Origin: Nephromyces sp. MM_2019
Taxonomy: Eukaryota > Apicomplexa > Aconoidasida > Nephromycida
DNA length: 54,060 nucleotides
Assembly (NCBI GenBank): GCA_015657535.1
Contig: JADHZB010001829.1
Coordinates: 1 to 54,060 of the forward strand
Reading direction: 5' to 3'
In this document: in pieces, positions 1 to 13,161 of the stretch
Numbering within the stretch: position 1 is the first letter of the stretch
Layout: every line of letters begins with the position of its first letter
The notes under the pieces: generated by a model
Told to the model about the DNA's origin: nothing
What the model saw: the letters and a program-made list of their open reading frames with translations, nothing else
The model's database searches: none
Position numbers and translations under genes: made by a program

Positions 1-46
1 CACACACACAGAGTAACTCACACACACACAGAGTAACTCACACAAA
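1..46. repeat. CA-rich simple repeat at the window edge
   Basis: A short block of CA dinucleotides followed by gagtaact occurs twice in a row, then degenerates. The array is cut by the window start, so its full length is unknown. Similar CA tracts sit at intron 3' ends of the giant gene at the other end of the window, but nothing ties this copy to a gene. Confidence 0.7.
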
Positions 47-3000
47 AACGGCTAAAGTACTTCAATTACTACAGTTTTAAGTCTAGCAAATAGGCACCTT
101 AGCTTATGGGTAAAACACAAGGGTTTTGCCAAATGTAAATGCCCCTCTAGCAGTGCAGGTGGCTCTGATATTCCCACAACTTTCCTTCCTTTAAATAACT
201 GAAGGAAAAACAATCAAAACCACCATATAGCCATATTACCTAATTCTACACATATTCTTTAAAGTCAAAAAATTTGGGCAAAGGCCACAGTAAGGCACAG
301 AGAATAATAACACACCACATTAAAACTCATCAAAAAAATATCAGCTCAAACACTTCCTCCAACACAAAAACAGCGACTGAAAAGCCTTTTAAGCATGCTT
401 TTACAAAGAATATTATACAATTAAATTCCTAGAAAAACGCTACAGAAACTACTAAACAAACTATAAAGGGGAGTCACTGAAAAGCTACTAAAACTACCAA
501 AAACAAAGAGCTTAAAGTGGCTCTAGCCTATGCAGAAGGCGCAAAAACGTTCTGCAATAAAATCGCAAAATTAATGGATGAACCTGTAACCACCAAATGC
601 ATAAAGTGAGGAGGAAGATTTACAAGTTTCTTTGAAAAAAGAGCAAATAACATCAATTGAAAAAGCTTTTTATTAGCAGAGAATCTCCATCTCCGCTAAT
701 CATTCAAGATGATTTGCCAGACTCTTGAGATTACCCCGGAGAAAAGACAAAAATCTTCCTTCTTCATGCTTTATGTCGAAAAAAAATGTAAAAATTATCG
801 CTAGTGTATATTTTCATGTATGAATCTTGTTCAAATTAGAGAAGGATATCAAAGAAAAAAAACATTTTAAACATCTCTTTAGCACATATATTATATGACT
901 AATTTATCAATAGTTTGAGAGAATGAGGTATAATCTTCTTCTTTCTCTTTATCATCTTCATCTTTCTCTTCATCATCTTCACCTACATCATCTGCATATT
1001 TATCTTTCTCTTTATCATCTTCAACTTAATCATCTACTTTACCTGCATAATCTGCATATTTATCTTTCTCTTTATCATCTGCATCTATATCTTCATCATC
1101 TTCATTTTTCTCTTAATCATCTTCATCTTCTACTTCTTCATCTTCTTCATCAAAAAAAAGACAAAATACCTTTGATATCGTGGCATCGCAATGGATAAGC
1201 ATAGATTCATCCATAGAAATCATATTTTTTTTCAAAAAATAGTCCCAAAGAGTTTTGATTACACCTGCCAACATATTAAGCATAAATACATACGATAAAA
1301 AGTGGAAAAAAAAAATTCAGAAAGAATTTGGTTTACCTCAAATATTCTCTCCTAATCAGTACTTTCCCTTCACTATAGTAAAACGCTACCAAATGAATCT
1401 TCTAAAAGAGAATGATACTTTCCTATAAAATATCAAAAAACTATACATTGATGTGTAATTTGAATTCTTTTTTTCTGCAATCTCCTAATAGCACCATCAC
1501 TATAAAGGCTGAAATACCACCAGAGTGTGCAATATATATATATGAACCAATATGAAGCTTTCTATGCTTTAATCTTATGACAGTTATCAGAGTTTTTCGC
1601 CTCTTCATACACAAAATTTCTACGAAATTCTTGTAATTACAAAGAATCATTACAATCTTTGAAGCTATAAAAAAACGAAATTACTACTCTCTTTACTCAA
1701 CTTAAAATACCTAAAAACTTCAGACTTTGGAGCTATTTAAACCCACTTTAAATACGAAAAAAGACGTCCTAGCAAGCGTGTGCACACGCACACGCACACG
1801 CATTTGCAATCACTTTCGCATAAAATCTCTCTGATACCTCTTCAATGAAATCCACCAAACTATGCAGCTATCGCCAAAAGCTATCAAAAACTTAGGTTCG
1901 CTAAAGATGTAAGAGATATTGATAATATTTTCAAAGATAAGATATCCAAAGAAAGAGGGTATATAACAGCGTTAAGTCTTCAAAGCTGGAAATTCGATTA
2001 ATACTATATATATTTATGAGCTGCTCATGCAAACAAATGCAGAAAAGATATTAAAAACTTGACTTAATACCTTTTCTACTACATATCACTTTTTATCCCA
2101 AATTGAGAAATAGCAGCCGTAATTGCAAAAAAACACACAAAATAGTGACGACAAAATTTCAGAAACACACTCTTCACACACACATTCTTCACAATATAAA
2201 GAGTAAAACTTTTGGCCTTTCTAAGTGGTAAAAACAGATAAGGAATTTGTAAATACATGTGTTCTGGCACCACAGAGAAATCGCTTTTTTGTGTGAAGCA
2301 TAGAGGCACGAAATACTCGTCAAAGAAACATCAAATCATTGCGATTTCGCCAAACTATACAACTTCGTTACAGCATATTGCGATATGATGAAACTAAGCA
2401 GCTAACCTGGTAGTGTGCCATGAGAAAACCCGACAATACTTGCGAGTTCCTTTGAAAACTGCATAAAAATGGCAGAATTTGCAGTAGATTCTCAGCACAA
2501 ACTACACCACCCACCAAGCGATGGAACAAAAACCTCAAAAACTAATCGAAAAACCAGTGAAATCAAAGAGAGAGACGCAGAGCGATATCGTGTGCAAAAG
2601 CTCACGGAAGAATGAGATATCTGGTTGACACAGAGCTCAAACCCAATCAAACAAATTAATCACCCAAATATCTTGATATATTAACAAAAAATACGCCGGT
2701 TCTTGCAGCACTACGGTCAGCAGAAACTATTATCAAAAAATAGAGGTAATGACTGGCATTTACAGCAAATACTATGGAAGGTAGCCAACAAAATAGCAAC
2801 AAAACTAGCAAATATTCAGGAAGAATATTTCAAACGTATTCCAAACTTTGAGACCTTGCTGGTTGTGCAAACTTGGAAAAAAAAACAACAAAAAAGTGAA
2901 AAATTCACAAAATTTCTGGCTATAAATAAAGCGAAAAAACATCAAAAACGGATTTTATTCGTCAAATATATTCATCTATAAAAGCTCTTGTAATAAACTT

Positions 3001-4880
3001 CATTTATTCGAAATTAACTCGAAAAAATCAGGGCCAAAAAAGAGTGTTTTAATAAGGATTTTTATCACAGCTTTCTACTTTCATAAAAATTTTCATTAAA
3101 ATACTCTCATCCTCAGCTTCCTAACCGAAAAGTGAGGGGTCTGGTAATCCAGAAAAAACAAAATCAAAATATCTTGCTCTTTGTCTCCAATCCTGTGAAT
3201 TTCCAAGCAATCCACATCTGTAGCATCTTGTTGGCGCTTATCCCACTGTGAAGAGCAGAAAAAGCAAGAAACTCGTCATAAAAAGCAAATTGACGTTTTC
3301 TATTGTGTTTTTTGGGGCGGAAGATGAACATTTTTCATACGTTAATATCCATTCAAGTGAAAGTAGAACAGGAGCGTTTAGATAGAGACGACTATATCGA
3401 AATTTCTCTCCTTTTCAGCGCTAAATGAAGGAAGTTATGATTTCTTCTAGGCTTCAGCACACGCAAACGAAGATGCCCTTCTAAAAAAACGAAATTCATT
3501 AAGACAGGAGAAGGGCATGACTTAATGTAAATACAATAGTACTATATATTTAGTGTGTGCTAAATACATGCCGGGGTAGTAGAAAGGAAGGAAAATGAAG
3601 TCATTTCAGACGAGAAAACACACAGTCAACGCAATAAAATAAAAAAAAATGAATACGCACAAAAAACCTCGAAACAGCAGGGAAAAGACGAGAAAAGCGG
3701 AATAAACTCCATTTGTGAAAGCTTGAAGCAGTTCACAAAACGAGTTTTTCAAAAGCTAAGCTTAAGGCTAATAGATAGCATGAAAAAAGCTTTATAGACG
3801 TCCAATTAGAGCAATAAACAATGCTTCTTATGCAAAAAAATCTTGCTATTAATTGCTTTTTTCATGCCAAAAAGTGAAATGTGTAAAAGCAATCCAGAAG
3901 TAGCGTTTTAAGCTTCATTTGAGCTTCCAAACTTGCTTATCAACTTACCACAATAGTCTCTGATTCTGTTATTATCATAATCCTGGAGAAAAACGATGTG
4001 AATTTCTTGGTAGCACCCTAAATTTCATCAGGTGAAAAGAGAGAATGGAAGAAGATAGTTTTATAGCAGAAACTTCATAAAAAAACACTCAAAATCAATC
4101 AGAAAAGCAGCACACGCAGTACAAACACCTTGTATAGCTAGAGCGACACATCTACACACCAACACATGTGCACACTAACATATATACCACATATTTCAAT
4201 TGAAGATTACTAGTACAAAAATTTCCAATTTGAAAGCAGGAAAAAAACCGGTATTTTCCGTGTAAAAGTAAGCACAGAAGAAGTAGAATGATTCGCACTT
4301 TAAAGATAGAGTGATTCACACTTTCAAAGTAGAATCCCCCGAATAACGCTCGCTTTACCATCGATTCTTCGCTCTTGAGCTTCTGCTTCTACACTTCTTC
4401 ATTGTATGAAGATACAACACGAGTGCACATACACCCCCTATATAAATCGTATATTTACAAAGCCAAGTTATCTCACGGAAAATAGTTTCTCCTATTCTTA
4501 TACCAAAGTGTTGGCGTTATTTTTTGTGTGTATTTCTAATTAAATGAAAACAGAAATTAATCGTCAAACTTCGCGTTCTGGCATAACTATCAACTAAACA
4601 GCTTGCGACCTGAAAGTATCATTACAGCACATTAGGCGTATCTATAAGGCTAATGTACTTAAATTCAGACGCACAAACACAACGAAAATACCACTCGCAG
4701 CAGAAATATCTACAAAGTCTATTCGCAACCTCACAAAATCTAAAAGTCCAATGTAATACCTCTTCCCTGTCCATCAATGAACCTTGAATCTTAAGAGTCC
4801 ACGAGGAGGGACCACTGTGTAGTAAATTCTTTGCTTGCAAGCTATCCAACTCAAAATGGCGATATCTTTGGTTTGAATAG
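47..4880. other. AT-rich stretch without a supported gene
   Basis: Only short open frames occur here, and none has a recognisable domain or a convincing splice-phase chain. It contains the acidic-type repeat at 935-1153 (listed separately), a short TGCACACGCACACG tract near 1785-1805 and several poly-A/T runs. A 92-codon plus-strand frame at 2703-2981 is Lys/Gln-rich and starts with TTG; it could be an exon, but I see no supporting sites. Confidence 0.5.
935..1153 (-). repeat. Degenerate Asp/Glu/Lys repeat frame with two stop codons
   Basis: Read on the minus strand this is a run of GAT/GAA/AAA codons with a repeated DDKEKDKYAD-like motif. Two adjacent 60-base units, 961-1020 and 1021-1080, share their last 40 bases with two differences. 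The acidic frame is broken twice by TAA, each time where other copies have GAT GAT AAA, so one A-to-T change explains each stop. It may be a decayed low-complexity exon or simply a trinucleotide-rich repeat. The Leu/His-rich plus-strand frame over the same bases is an artefact of the repeat. Confidence 0.6.
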
Positions 4881-4883
4881 GTG

Positions 4884-6322
4884 TTAAATATATGCATCCT
4901 CAATTTCCTGGTGCTGTGCTTCATCTGTGAAAACAAAATTTTCTGAGCATTAAACGGTAAATCCCTAAGTTATCATAGGAAATTTAATGACTGAGAAAGG
5001 ATAACTAAAAGTAGTTGCAAACTATGTGTCACCCCCATCAGTGTATGTACACAGCTTTCCACTTCTCATAAGAAATGCCACGTCTCTTTGTATTCATCCC
5101 TCACTCAGTGAAGGATGCTCTCGGTGCTACCATAGCATCTATGTGCGTTATTACTTTGCAGAAGGAGCATCTTTCAGCGTTTATTCAAGCTAATTACAGT
5201 GCTTTGCAAACGCGAGAAATACACTTAATAGCCTGCCTAAACTCTGCTTCAGAATATAGGGGAAAACCTACGTTTTGGCAAAAGAAAGTCCATGAAAATG
5301 AGCAATTTATATCGAAACATTCGGGCCACACAGAGGAGGGAATAGGCAGGAAAAACAACCAATCATTAGCAGCTGACATTGAATGGTCTGAAGGCTATAA
5401 TATCTTGATGCAGCATCACCAAGTATAGTCAACATGAATTTCATGAATTGAGTCTAAAATGGGAGAAGAGGGAGATTGAGGGATAGATATAGAGAGAGAT
5501 TTATACATATGAATATATAGGCATATCTCTACCTCTCTATAACTATTACCTGTGCAACTTCAGAACTATTATATTTTAAAGCATCACGTACAAGCTGAGC
5601 ATTTCGCTCAATAGCCGTATCTAGTGCTTGCTCATATAGGCATAGGCGTTCATACTCCTCATAGAGATCCTTGGAGAATTTCAAAACCTAAAATGTTGAA
5701 ATCGATTGAACTGCAGATGAAGCTATGACTACAATTTAATAATGAAAAAACTGTATTTTTTTGGGAAGAAAAAAGTTAAATGATACGAAGGGACACTGTG
5801 AGCTACTCAAAGCCCAAGCATTATCAAAGAACCTTTCCAAGAAGACAGCATAATGTATTCCCTCATGAAAAACCACGCGTATGCACACAAAGAAAATTAG
5901 CACCTCCAGAATCACGCACTAAATGTAGATGATAAAAAGCCGGTAAGAATAAATACGTCTGGAAAATTCACCCCCATCTTTAATAGCAATCTGAAGACGG
6001 AAAAAGACAATATACTTTGGGTAGGAGAGGGGAATTCAAGTCTAAAAATTGTAGCCTGACATATGCATTCAACTCGGGTAATCACACTAACCGCACTTGG
6101 GAGCTGAGGAGTAGATGCATGCAATTTAGCCTTATTTTGGGTAGATTTGCTCTCATCATGCTCTGCATTCGTATATCCAGCAAAATTTTGGGCATTCAAA
6201 CCATTTGAATACACCTGCGAGAACAAATCTGATGTACTTAGCATTGCATCACCCGATGCACTTCGTTGAGGGCTTCGGGTGGACAAAGGTATGCTAACTC
6301 CTTTAGGGCGGCTTGGAGCCAT
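4884..6322 (-). CDS. Small helical/coiled-coil protein, five exons (hypothetical)
   Basis: I do not recognise the family. A phase-consistent chain is 6322-6092, 5687-5550, 5453-5378, 5267-5223 and 4924-4884, giving 176 residues. The first exon begins MAPSRPKGVSIPLST and is a Ser/Arg/Gln-rich, probably disordered head of 77 residues ending at GCG|GTTAGT. Exon 2 is strongly helical (FSKDLYEEYERLCLYEQALD...), lies in phase 0/0, and has a clean TTTTAG acceptor and CAG|GTAATA donor. Exon 3 follows a long CT-rich tract and encodes FMKFMLTILGDAASRYY. Exon 4 has several possible donors; AAGT|GTATTT lets exon 5 end EIEDAYI-stop. Exons 1-3 are the best supported and the last two are provisional. The overlapping plus-strand open frame at 5075-5428 looks like a shadow. 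Confidence 0.45.
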
Positions 6323-9300
6323 CACTAGAAAGGGTCTGTAAAGAGACTTGCAAAAATGAAACTTCTGTAAAATAGATAATACGGAGCATCACGTTGAAAG
6401 TAACAAAAGCATCTTTTTAAAAAGAAGAAAGAATCCATAAATATCAAGTATACGGTAAGTATACTGCTGAAAAGTACAAAACGTGTAGCAGTAGCAAAAA
6501 GTGTATGCGCTCATGCTTTGGTCACATTTAAACTGGTAAATGAGCATTAAAACAATTCATAAAGATGAAGTATCTCGCATCACAGCTGGCACTCCTCTTT
6601 GACACATAAGTATGAGACATCAATCCAGTAAGCATAATTTTCCTAGGAAAGCTAATTAGTCTCCCCAGGATTCAACAAAACCAACCAGATAAATCCTGCT
6701 CCTCCATTTAAAAAATAAACGCAAAACTTTGCTTAAATGACACACCAGCACCATCATATTTAATATGCTTCCGCCTGGTACGATATAGACCGTCGGAACA
6801 GCTTTATCCCGAATAGAAATTAAATAAAAACTCCTTTCAAATCACACGAAATAACATGCATCTTTAAAATAGCACACAAAAGCGTTTCGAAAACTGCCAA
6901 ACTACAATACTTACCACATATATGCCTTTTATTCACAATTTTCAGCCTGCGTAACTTCAGATGCTTCACGATTTACATTTGAAGCCGTAAAACCGCAAGC
7001 GCAAACGTAAACTTCTATACTATTCACCGGTCATAGGGCATGTACATAGAAACCTTCAGCAGCTGAAAGTACTGTGGCCAGCCGGGTCAACATACGAAGT
7101 TATTGGCGATGACCCATGTGCTAAGGGAACTCTAGGGCGGTACAGCAGCGAAGTGCCGATGGTATTCCTACTTCCAACCTATACAAACCCCAATTGAATC
7201 AGCAAAGGGTAATCTGCAGCAGTACAGCTGCCAAGTGCCGATGGTACTCCTGCTTCCAACCTATAAAATAGCAAATGAATAAAAAAAAAATTGATAAGAA
7301 GCTTGCAGCTGTACCAGCGATCCATTACTTCCGAAAGAATTCCATATAACGCGTGGCGGAAAAAGAGGCAGTGAGGTAAATGATTAAAAGTAAACCACTT
7401 TATCAAGCCATATCTACATTAAGGTACATTGCTTATATGGCTGAAAAGTTTAGACACCGATGAAGGAGTTGTCACCGCATTATTTTTCAAACTGAGCAAC
7501 CGTTACTGCTTAAAGATATCCTATCCCCCTGGAAAATGGAAAAAAAAACATCAACTATAACTTCCTAGTGTATAAAAACAGCGCTTATAATACGATTGAA
7601 GCAGGCCCTAGAATGATTTTCTTCACTTTGGGGGCCTTGAAAACCGAGCCAAGGGCAATGGTATGAGTGCAGTACTTACTGTGGAAATCTTGATAGCTTA
7701 CCCGCAAAAAATTGTCACCGCAACTGCATTCTTTTTCAGATTTCATGTCACACCGCTACCACGCCTTAATTGAGGCAGTGTAAATGGTGATGGCAGGTTA
7801 GGCAGTAAAAGAAAATTATCGTATTGACAGGCTTGACGTTATCTCAGCTTTTGAATAACACCAGCACTTTGCCGGGCCGAAGCCATGCGCAGCACTGCTT
7901 GAAAACTTGGACTAGAGGTCGTTGCCGTACTCAGAGATATTGTAGCAGGAACTCGGCAATGTGAATCTTAACGTTGTTCAGAATGTAGTGTCGGTATTAA
8001 GCTGATGTGACGGGTTTCAGTAGCGTTTTTTCTTAAAATGCTACTTCCATTGGACAGCATTATCGAACAGCAAAAAGAATTTTCTGATGCTTTGGGACCG
8101 CAAATGATGCAAGGGCTGTACCTGAGCTAGTGGCAACACGAGCTCATATTGATGTGATCGCTCCCCTTGTAACCTAAAAAGCTTCTATAAAGAACAAGAT
8201 TATTTTTGTGTCAATGACTGCCAAAGAAGGAGTTGCACAAATTTCTATTCCAAAGCATCATGCCTTATTATAAATCCTATACTAGGGAAGAGTAATAAGC
8301 TGCTAAATGGGCCGCAGAACAAGAGTCAGTGCCGAGTAGAAGTTTGAATCTAGTGTCTATCACGCATTTTTATAAACATAATTTTCAACCTATAAGTAAA
8401 AATTTTCCACGGATTTCGTGGTTTCTTGTAGTGCTAGCTCGAAATGTTTAAGAATACATTCACCATTTTAGACGCTGGGGAGAGCAGCCTCTGATGTGCA
8501 CTTCAGTTCTGCTGATTAAACAGGAATTGCGCTATGTGGATTTGTTACTTGCTTTGCTTTTTAGTTCTATCACATTGAAGCGTTCATCACAAAAATATCC
8601 TAGGAAAATTGCTGTAGTTCTCCAGTTTGTGTTTTGCTCAATTCTAAAAATGTTGTCATATACAAAATATTAAGTGTACTATAGGGTATACTGGCAAAAG
8701 TTTTACGAAAAATCACGGAAAATATCTCTTTTTACTGTTACAGTCTTTAATCATGAGTTGAAATTTGCATATCACAATAAAGTTGCTAGTTTATGGAAGC
8801 CGATATACACAGAGGAAAACTGGCAACTGATTATATTTACTCGAAAAAACCGGGGTAACTAAATGAATTGTCTACTGAACCTGCTTGTGGTGCTAGAATT
8901 ACGCTGTGGCATTAATGAAAACAGTAACACGCGATCTTCATTAGCTTTTTTTCTTTAAAAAAAGCAAGTCTTCGTGTTAAGAGGTTCGGTCCCCGCTTCC
9001 CACTGCTTAGCCGCAAGCAGCTGGGCAGTATTTCTAACTTTGCGTAGGGTCAGTGATTCATTGCTACATTTCCCAGCATTGGTAATTCTAGTAATGTAGA
9101 AAATCTTTCACAAAAAGAAACTGTATAATCATCCATTAATTTATACTGGTATTGAAGTTGCAATTTGATTCGTAAAGCATATCAAATAAACAAGGGTGGA
9201 GCATAGCTGCAAGATTAGCGCTTGATTAATTAGTCGAGTGAAACTTGAAAGCGCAAACGTGAGTCGACAGCCCATGGGTGCCCCGATAATAATATATGCA

Positions 9301-9623
9301 GATGATCCGAGCATACTGCATGCTAGCTACAGCGAGCAAAAATGAACGCTGCCTCCTCTTGAATCCATTCCAAAGCCTGAAAAAGGTGCACCATTGCAAA
9401 ATCGTGATTACCTGCAGGGCTCATAGAGGATTGCAGTGTTTTTGGCCTTTTTTGTAGTCAGGAAGCATTCGACAGCTTCAAGTTTTGCTGCAGCTGCAGT
9501 CTGTTTTTCTATACTCATTACATACACTTGTGATAACGCCTCTTTTTGCCAACGCACCATAGGAATGTATTGAAGCTAAGATAGAGTATTCCTTCGAGCC
9601 GAGAGCGAGTATGTACACACGTG
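6323..9623. other. Intergenic stretch, no supported gene
   Basis: No open frame here has a recognisable domain or a matched acceptor and donor pair. It holds an imperfect tandem duplication at 7137-7265 (listed separately). A 62-codon plus-strand frame ending at 8862 is AT-rich and unremarkable. Part of this region may be the 5' untranslated region or promoter of the phosphatidyltransferase gene starting at 9624. Confidence 0.4.
7137..7265. repeat. Imperfect 82-bp-period tandem duplication
   Basis: The 47 bases at 7137-7183 recur at 7219-7265 with five substitutions; both end in cttccaacctata. The spacer between copies is not itself repeated. The minus strand has a short open frame through the second copy, but no start or splice context supports coding. 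Confidence 0.7.
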
Positions 9624-11278
9624 ATGGTGGAAATGAATGTTCCAAATTTAATCTGCTACCTTAGAATCCTTCTAGCTCTAATGATGCACACCTTCTACTG
9701 GACGGAGCCTACTCACTTTGCCTCGCTTTACCTTTTTTGCACTGCGCTGGACTGGGCTGACGGTTAGCGTACCAATATTTCAGCTTGCTTCTTTTTATGT
9801 ATTGGGAGGGGGGAAGACGGTAAGGTGTTTGTGTTTCGAGAGAACTTGCTTTTGGTTTTGACACATCTACTACCCACAATGATTACTTGATTTCCTCAAT
9901 GGCTTTGTTCAGGCTTCAAGCCAGGTAATGCTTCATAGTGTTATTTCATGGTGCACATTGAAAATTTTAGAACACAATGCTTTGAATGCCCCAAAAATCG
10001 CGCAATTAAGCGAATTAAGCAAGCTTTTAACGTTACTCATGATTCCACCACGCTGAATCTTAAGGTATTTCAGCACTGCTGTAGCTCTGATTCGTCGAAA
10101 AATTCGCTTGCAACTTGATAAGGTAAGCAGTTACTGCAGCTTTTTTTATGTTGACGAATTTAATAGCTTGCCTTCGGGATCTCTTTGTAGATTCTGTGTC
10201 ATGCTTTTGTATATCTTCATATAAATTGTCCCTACGATATCCACCTAATTAAACAGACAGCCTTGTACAAGCGCTTGGATGTAATATATGATCCTGCTAT
10301 GATTGAGGGCCGTAGAATTTTTGTTTAAGGGATATTTGTCAGAAGATAAAGCTTTATGCAAGCGATATTTATGGTTTCCTTTGTTGCCCCTGGATTTGTT
10401 ATGCTATTACGTGACTTGATCAAGTCTTTATTGAATATTGGCAGACTTGCGTTCTACTCTAGTGGGAATGCACACATACAACAGTAGTTTATAGTCTCAG
10501 ATTCTTTGTAGTAAATTTATTCCAATCAAATTCTTTTACGCACACATGTAGAGCGCGATATATATTTTTTCCCTTTTTTTGGATTACTTTTACATTTGTA
10601 TAGGTGAGGCTAAGGGCTAAGGAAGCTTTTAAACATGCTTGCTTTTTATTCATTCAATTGCTGCGAAACCGCTACACTGATTATCCATAAGGCTTGTAAC
10701 GTTGTCATGCAGGTTTCCTCGCAAGGAGGTTCAACAAAATGACCCGTTATGGCGCAGCCTTGGATATCGTTGCTGATAATTTTTTGCGGTCCATGCTGTG
10801 GGTGCGTTTACTTCCTATTTTAGGAACATGTATAGCTAGTATTGAATGGATAACCTTTTCGATACACATGAATTCTGGAACCAATTGGAAATTTGCTTGT
10901 TTGAGGGGTCCAAAAATAATTGAAATAGTGTTTAGAAATAATATGAAGAATATCCATGGTTTTGTGATCATTGTGGGTTTATTTTATTTACCGCTATTTT
11001 TATACCTGCTACGTTGCAGTTACGTTTTCTCAGATGTGACTCGATATGCTTCCAGCGAAATTAATCTTTCTTGTCCGCTTGACTTGGCTCCCCTGTGGAA
11101 GTGGGGTTTAAACACCGTTTTATCTGGTAGTTGGAAAGCTTTTGTATTATTTTTATTACTTGTTTTTCTTATATGGGGTAGGTTCCACTCCCTAATTTGC
11201 GAAATCTGGGTGATTTACTGTCATAAAAATTTACTTTCAGAAGAAGACACTTCTGAACCGCCAGTTAAAATCTCATAA
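9624..11278 (+). CDS. CDP-alcohol phosphatidyltransferase, probably PI synthase-like
   Basis: Two exons, 9624-9762 and 10713-11278, give a 234-residue membrane protein, the usual size for CDP-diacylglycerol-inositol phosphatidyltransferase. Exon 1 starts MVEMNVPNLICYLRILLA, matching the PNLI...R opening of the family, and ends ALDWAD with one base of a Gly codon. Exon 2 completes DGFLARRFNKMTRYG and continues AALDIVAD. Together they fit the catalytic signature D-G-x2-A-R-x8-G-x3-D-x3-D exactly. The signature binds the metal and CDP-alcohol and acts in ER or Golgi membranes. Further hydrophobic segments follow at IIVGLFYLPLFLYLL and AFVLFLLLVFLIW, then a polar tail ending PPVKIS. The intron is 949 bases (donor G|GTTAGC, acceptor ATGCAG). 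Start 9624 was chosen over the in-frame ATG at 9633. The superfamily is clear; the alcohol substrate (inositol or another) is inferred from length and N-terminus. Confidence 0.8.
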
Positions 11279-13161
11279 TAATCCCAAAGATTGCTTATGG
11301 ATATCCAGAAATTCTACTTTTATACTTTACTGCATTGCCCATCTTATTCGAATAGAATTTTCCTTGTTTTCAAAAGAATTTATCGCCAAACAGAGCTTTT
11401 GATTGCAATACGATAAACGAGGCTTCTTCAAGGCGTTCCCAATTTTTACTTTGTACGTAATTTAAAAGTAAGGGAACATTTCCGTGCGAATATCATATTT
11501 TTAGTGTTCTAAGTAAAGAGCATTAAAGATGAATAACATGATGCATATTCTCCGCTTTACGGGATATCTCCTATTGAAAAAGGCTGTTGTCTTGACGGCA
11601 TTGAAGCATTAAAAACGCTTTTTATGATTTTTGTGTTATTTCTATTGTTTTTTTGATTAATAGCTACACGAAATGCTGCTTTAGGTTACTGAAATCATGA
11701 AATAAAAGAATGCTTGCTTCATGCTTTACTCCTAGATAAATTTTTATTTACATTGAGCAGTTATTATGAAAGATCTTGTAAAGCGTTGATAAGTGGTCTA
11801 TTTTAACTAAGAATTCGCTTTATAATGATGCTTTCCGTGGAACTGAATCACAGTTTGGCGTCTTCACTCTTGCTGCAAAAGTACTAAAGCATCTTCTGTA
11901 ATTTTCCGTTATTTCATTTGCTTGTGGTGAATATAATGCCAAAAATACGTGCTTCCTTAATGAAATTTATGAAAATTGCAAACTATGGCTATGCTTCAAC
12001 TTTGTTTCCTTTTGATTTGTATTCTTGTATATCCCCCAGAATGTCTTTCTTTGTTTTAGTATTTGAACATCTCCGCATGTGCTTTCTTATATATATAATT
12101 TTGCGTACAATCTGCTTTGCTGCCGGGTTCTAGGTGCTTGCTAATTAAGTCATCGCTTGCTAAAGGAGATATTGCAACGAAAAAATGATGTACCGTTCAC
12201 GCAATAGGACAATAATATCTGTTTTCTACGTAGCACTTTAAAGCTATTCTTTTTCGTCAGTGATTTTAAGGTAATTAGCAAATCTTGAGGATTAAATTGT
12301 ATTTCGATTATTCTTTAAGCTTCTCATGCAATGTAATATTAAAGTAAAGATTACCACATTTGATATATCCTAAATTTTCTTTAATAACTGAATTTTGATT
12401 TCGTGAATATATCTTGGGAGTATTTTTAATGTTTGTTATTTTTGACCGTTTTTCGCTGTTTTCTATTGATTTGTATACGATTAAACGGTTCAACGCTGCG
12501 CTGCAGTCAGATATTTAAGTTTCATTTTGAGCTATTCAATTTTGATGGCCTCCCAATTGACCAGTTTCATTAAATTTGCACGATTAGCTGATCTCCCGCA
12601 GATACTTTGCAGTAAAATATCCTTTAGAGTTGTTTCCTTTGTTAATTTTTTTCATAGTTTTGGTTTACTATACGTATAGATTTGGTATTTCAACTTGATA
12701 AATAGCTGGTAAAAATGCCTTTAAAAAGGGCTTTTGTGATGGCAGTTTTTAGATTCCTTGTGTTACTATCTATGCATTAATGTTAATAGCAGTGTTTCCA
12801 TTTGTGATATGATTAAGTAATTTCACAAAAAATTAGTTATTTCTAGTTTCTTGTATTAAATTATGATTTAATCAAGATTTGGCAAATTCTAAATTAGATT
12901 GCATGGCATTTACTATATGCGCATAGCTACTGAGTCAGTATTCTTTATAATCTCTGGTATTTATGCAGTATTATTTTTTTGCTCTGGAAAACACTTTATA
13001 TATAACATGAAATATTCGCGTCAGAAATCCTGCTATTGAAGCGATTTAGTATCGATATTACCTTATCGAACGTTTATCAACTGCTGATTTCCCTGAAATA
13101 GGATTGTATCTAACTTGTGCATTTTTACTTTGTTTATAATTACAGTAATCTTAACAGTCAA
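11279..13161. other. AT-rich intergenic region
   Basis: This lies between the convergent 3' ends of the phosphatidyltransferase (plus) and the EGF-repeat gene (minus). It contains long T-rich runs and short open frames only; a 71-codon frame at 11918-12133 is hydrophobic, with no splice or domain support. Both genes' 3' untranslated regions presumably fall here. No canonical polyadenylation signal stands out. Confidence 0.5.

Noticed and set aside
923..1198. 91-codon Leu/His-rich plus-strand open frame
   Set aside because: It is the complement of a GAT/GAA/AAA repeat; its composition is dictated by the repeat and it has no start or splice support.
5075..5428. 117-codon plus-strand open frame
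   Set aside because: It overlaps phase-consistent minus-strand exons with strong acceptors, and no domain is seen; both strands are unlikely to code.
8980..9025. ggttcggtccccgc resembling a tRNA T-arm
   Set aside because: No acceptor stem, D-arm or anticodon arm can be drawn at the right distances.
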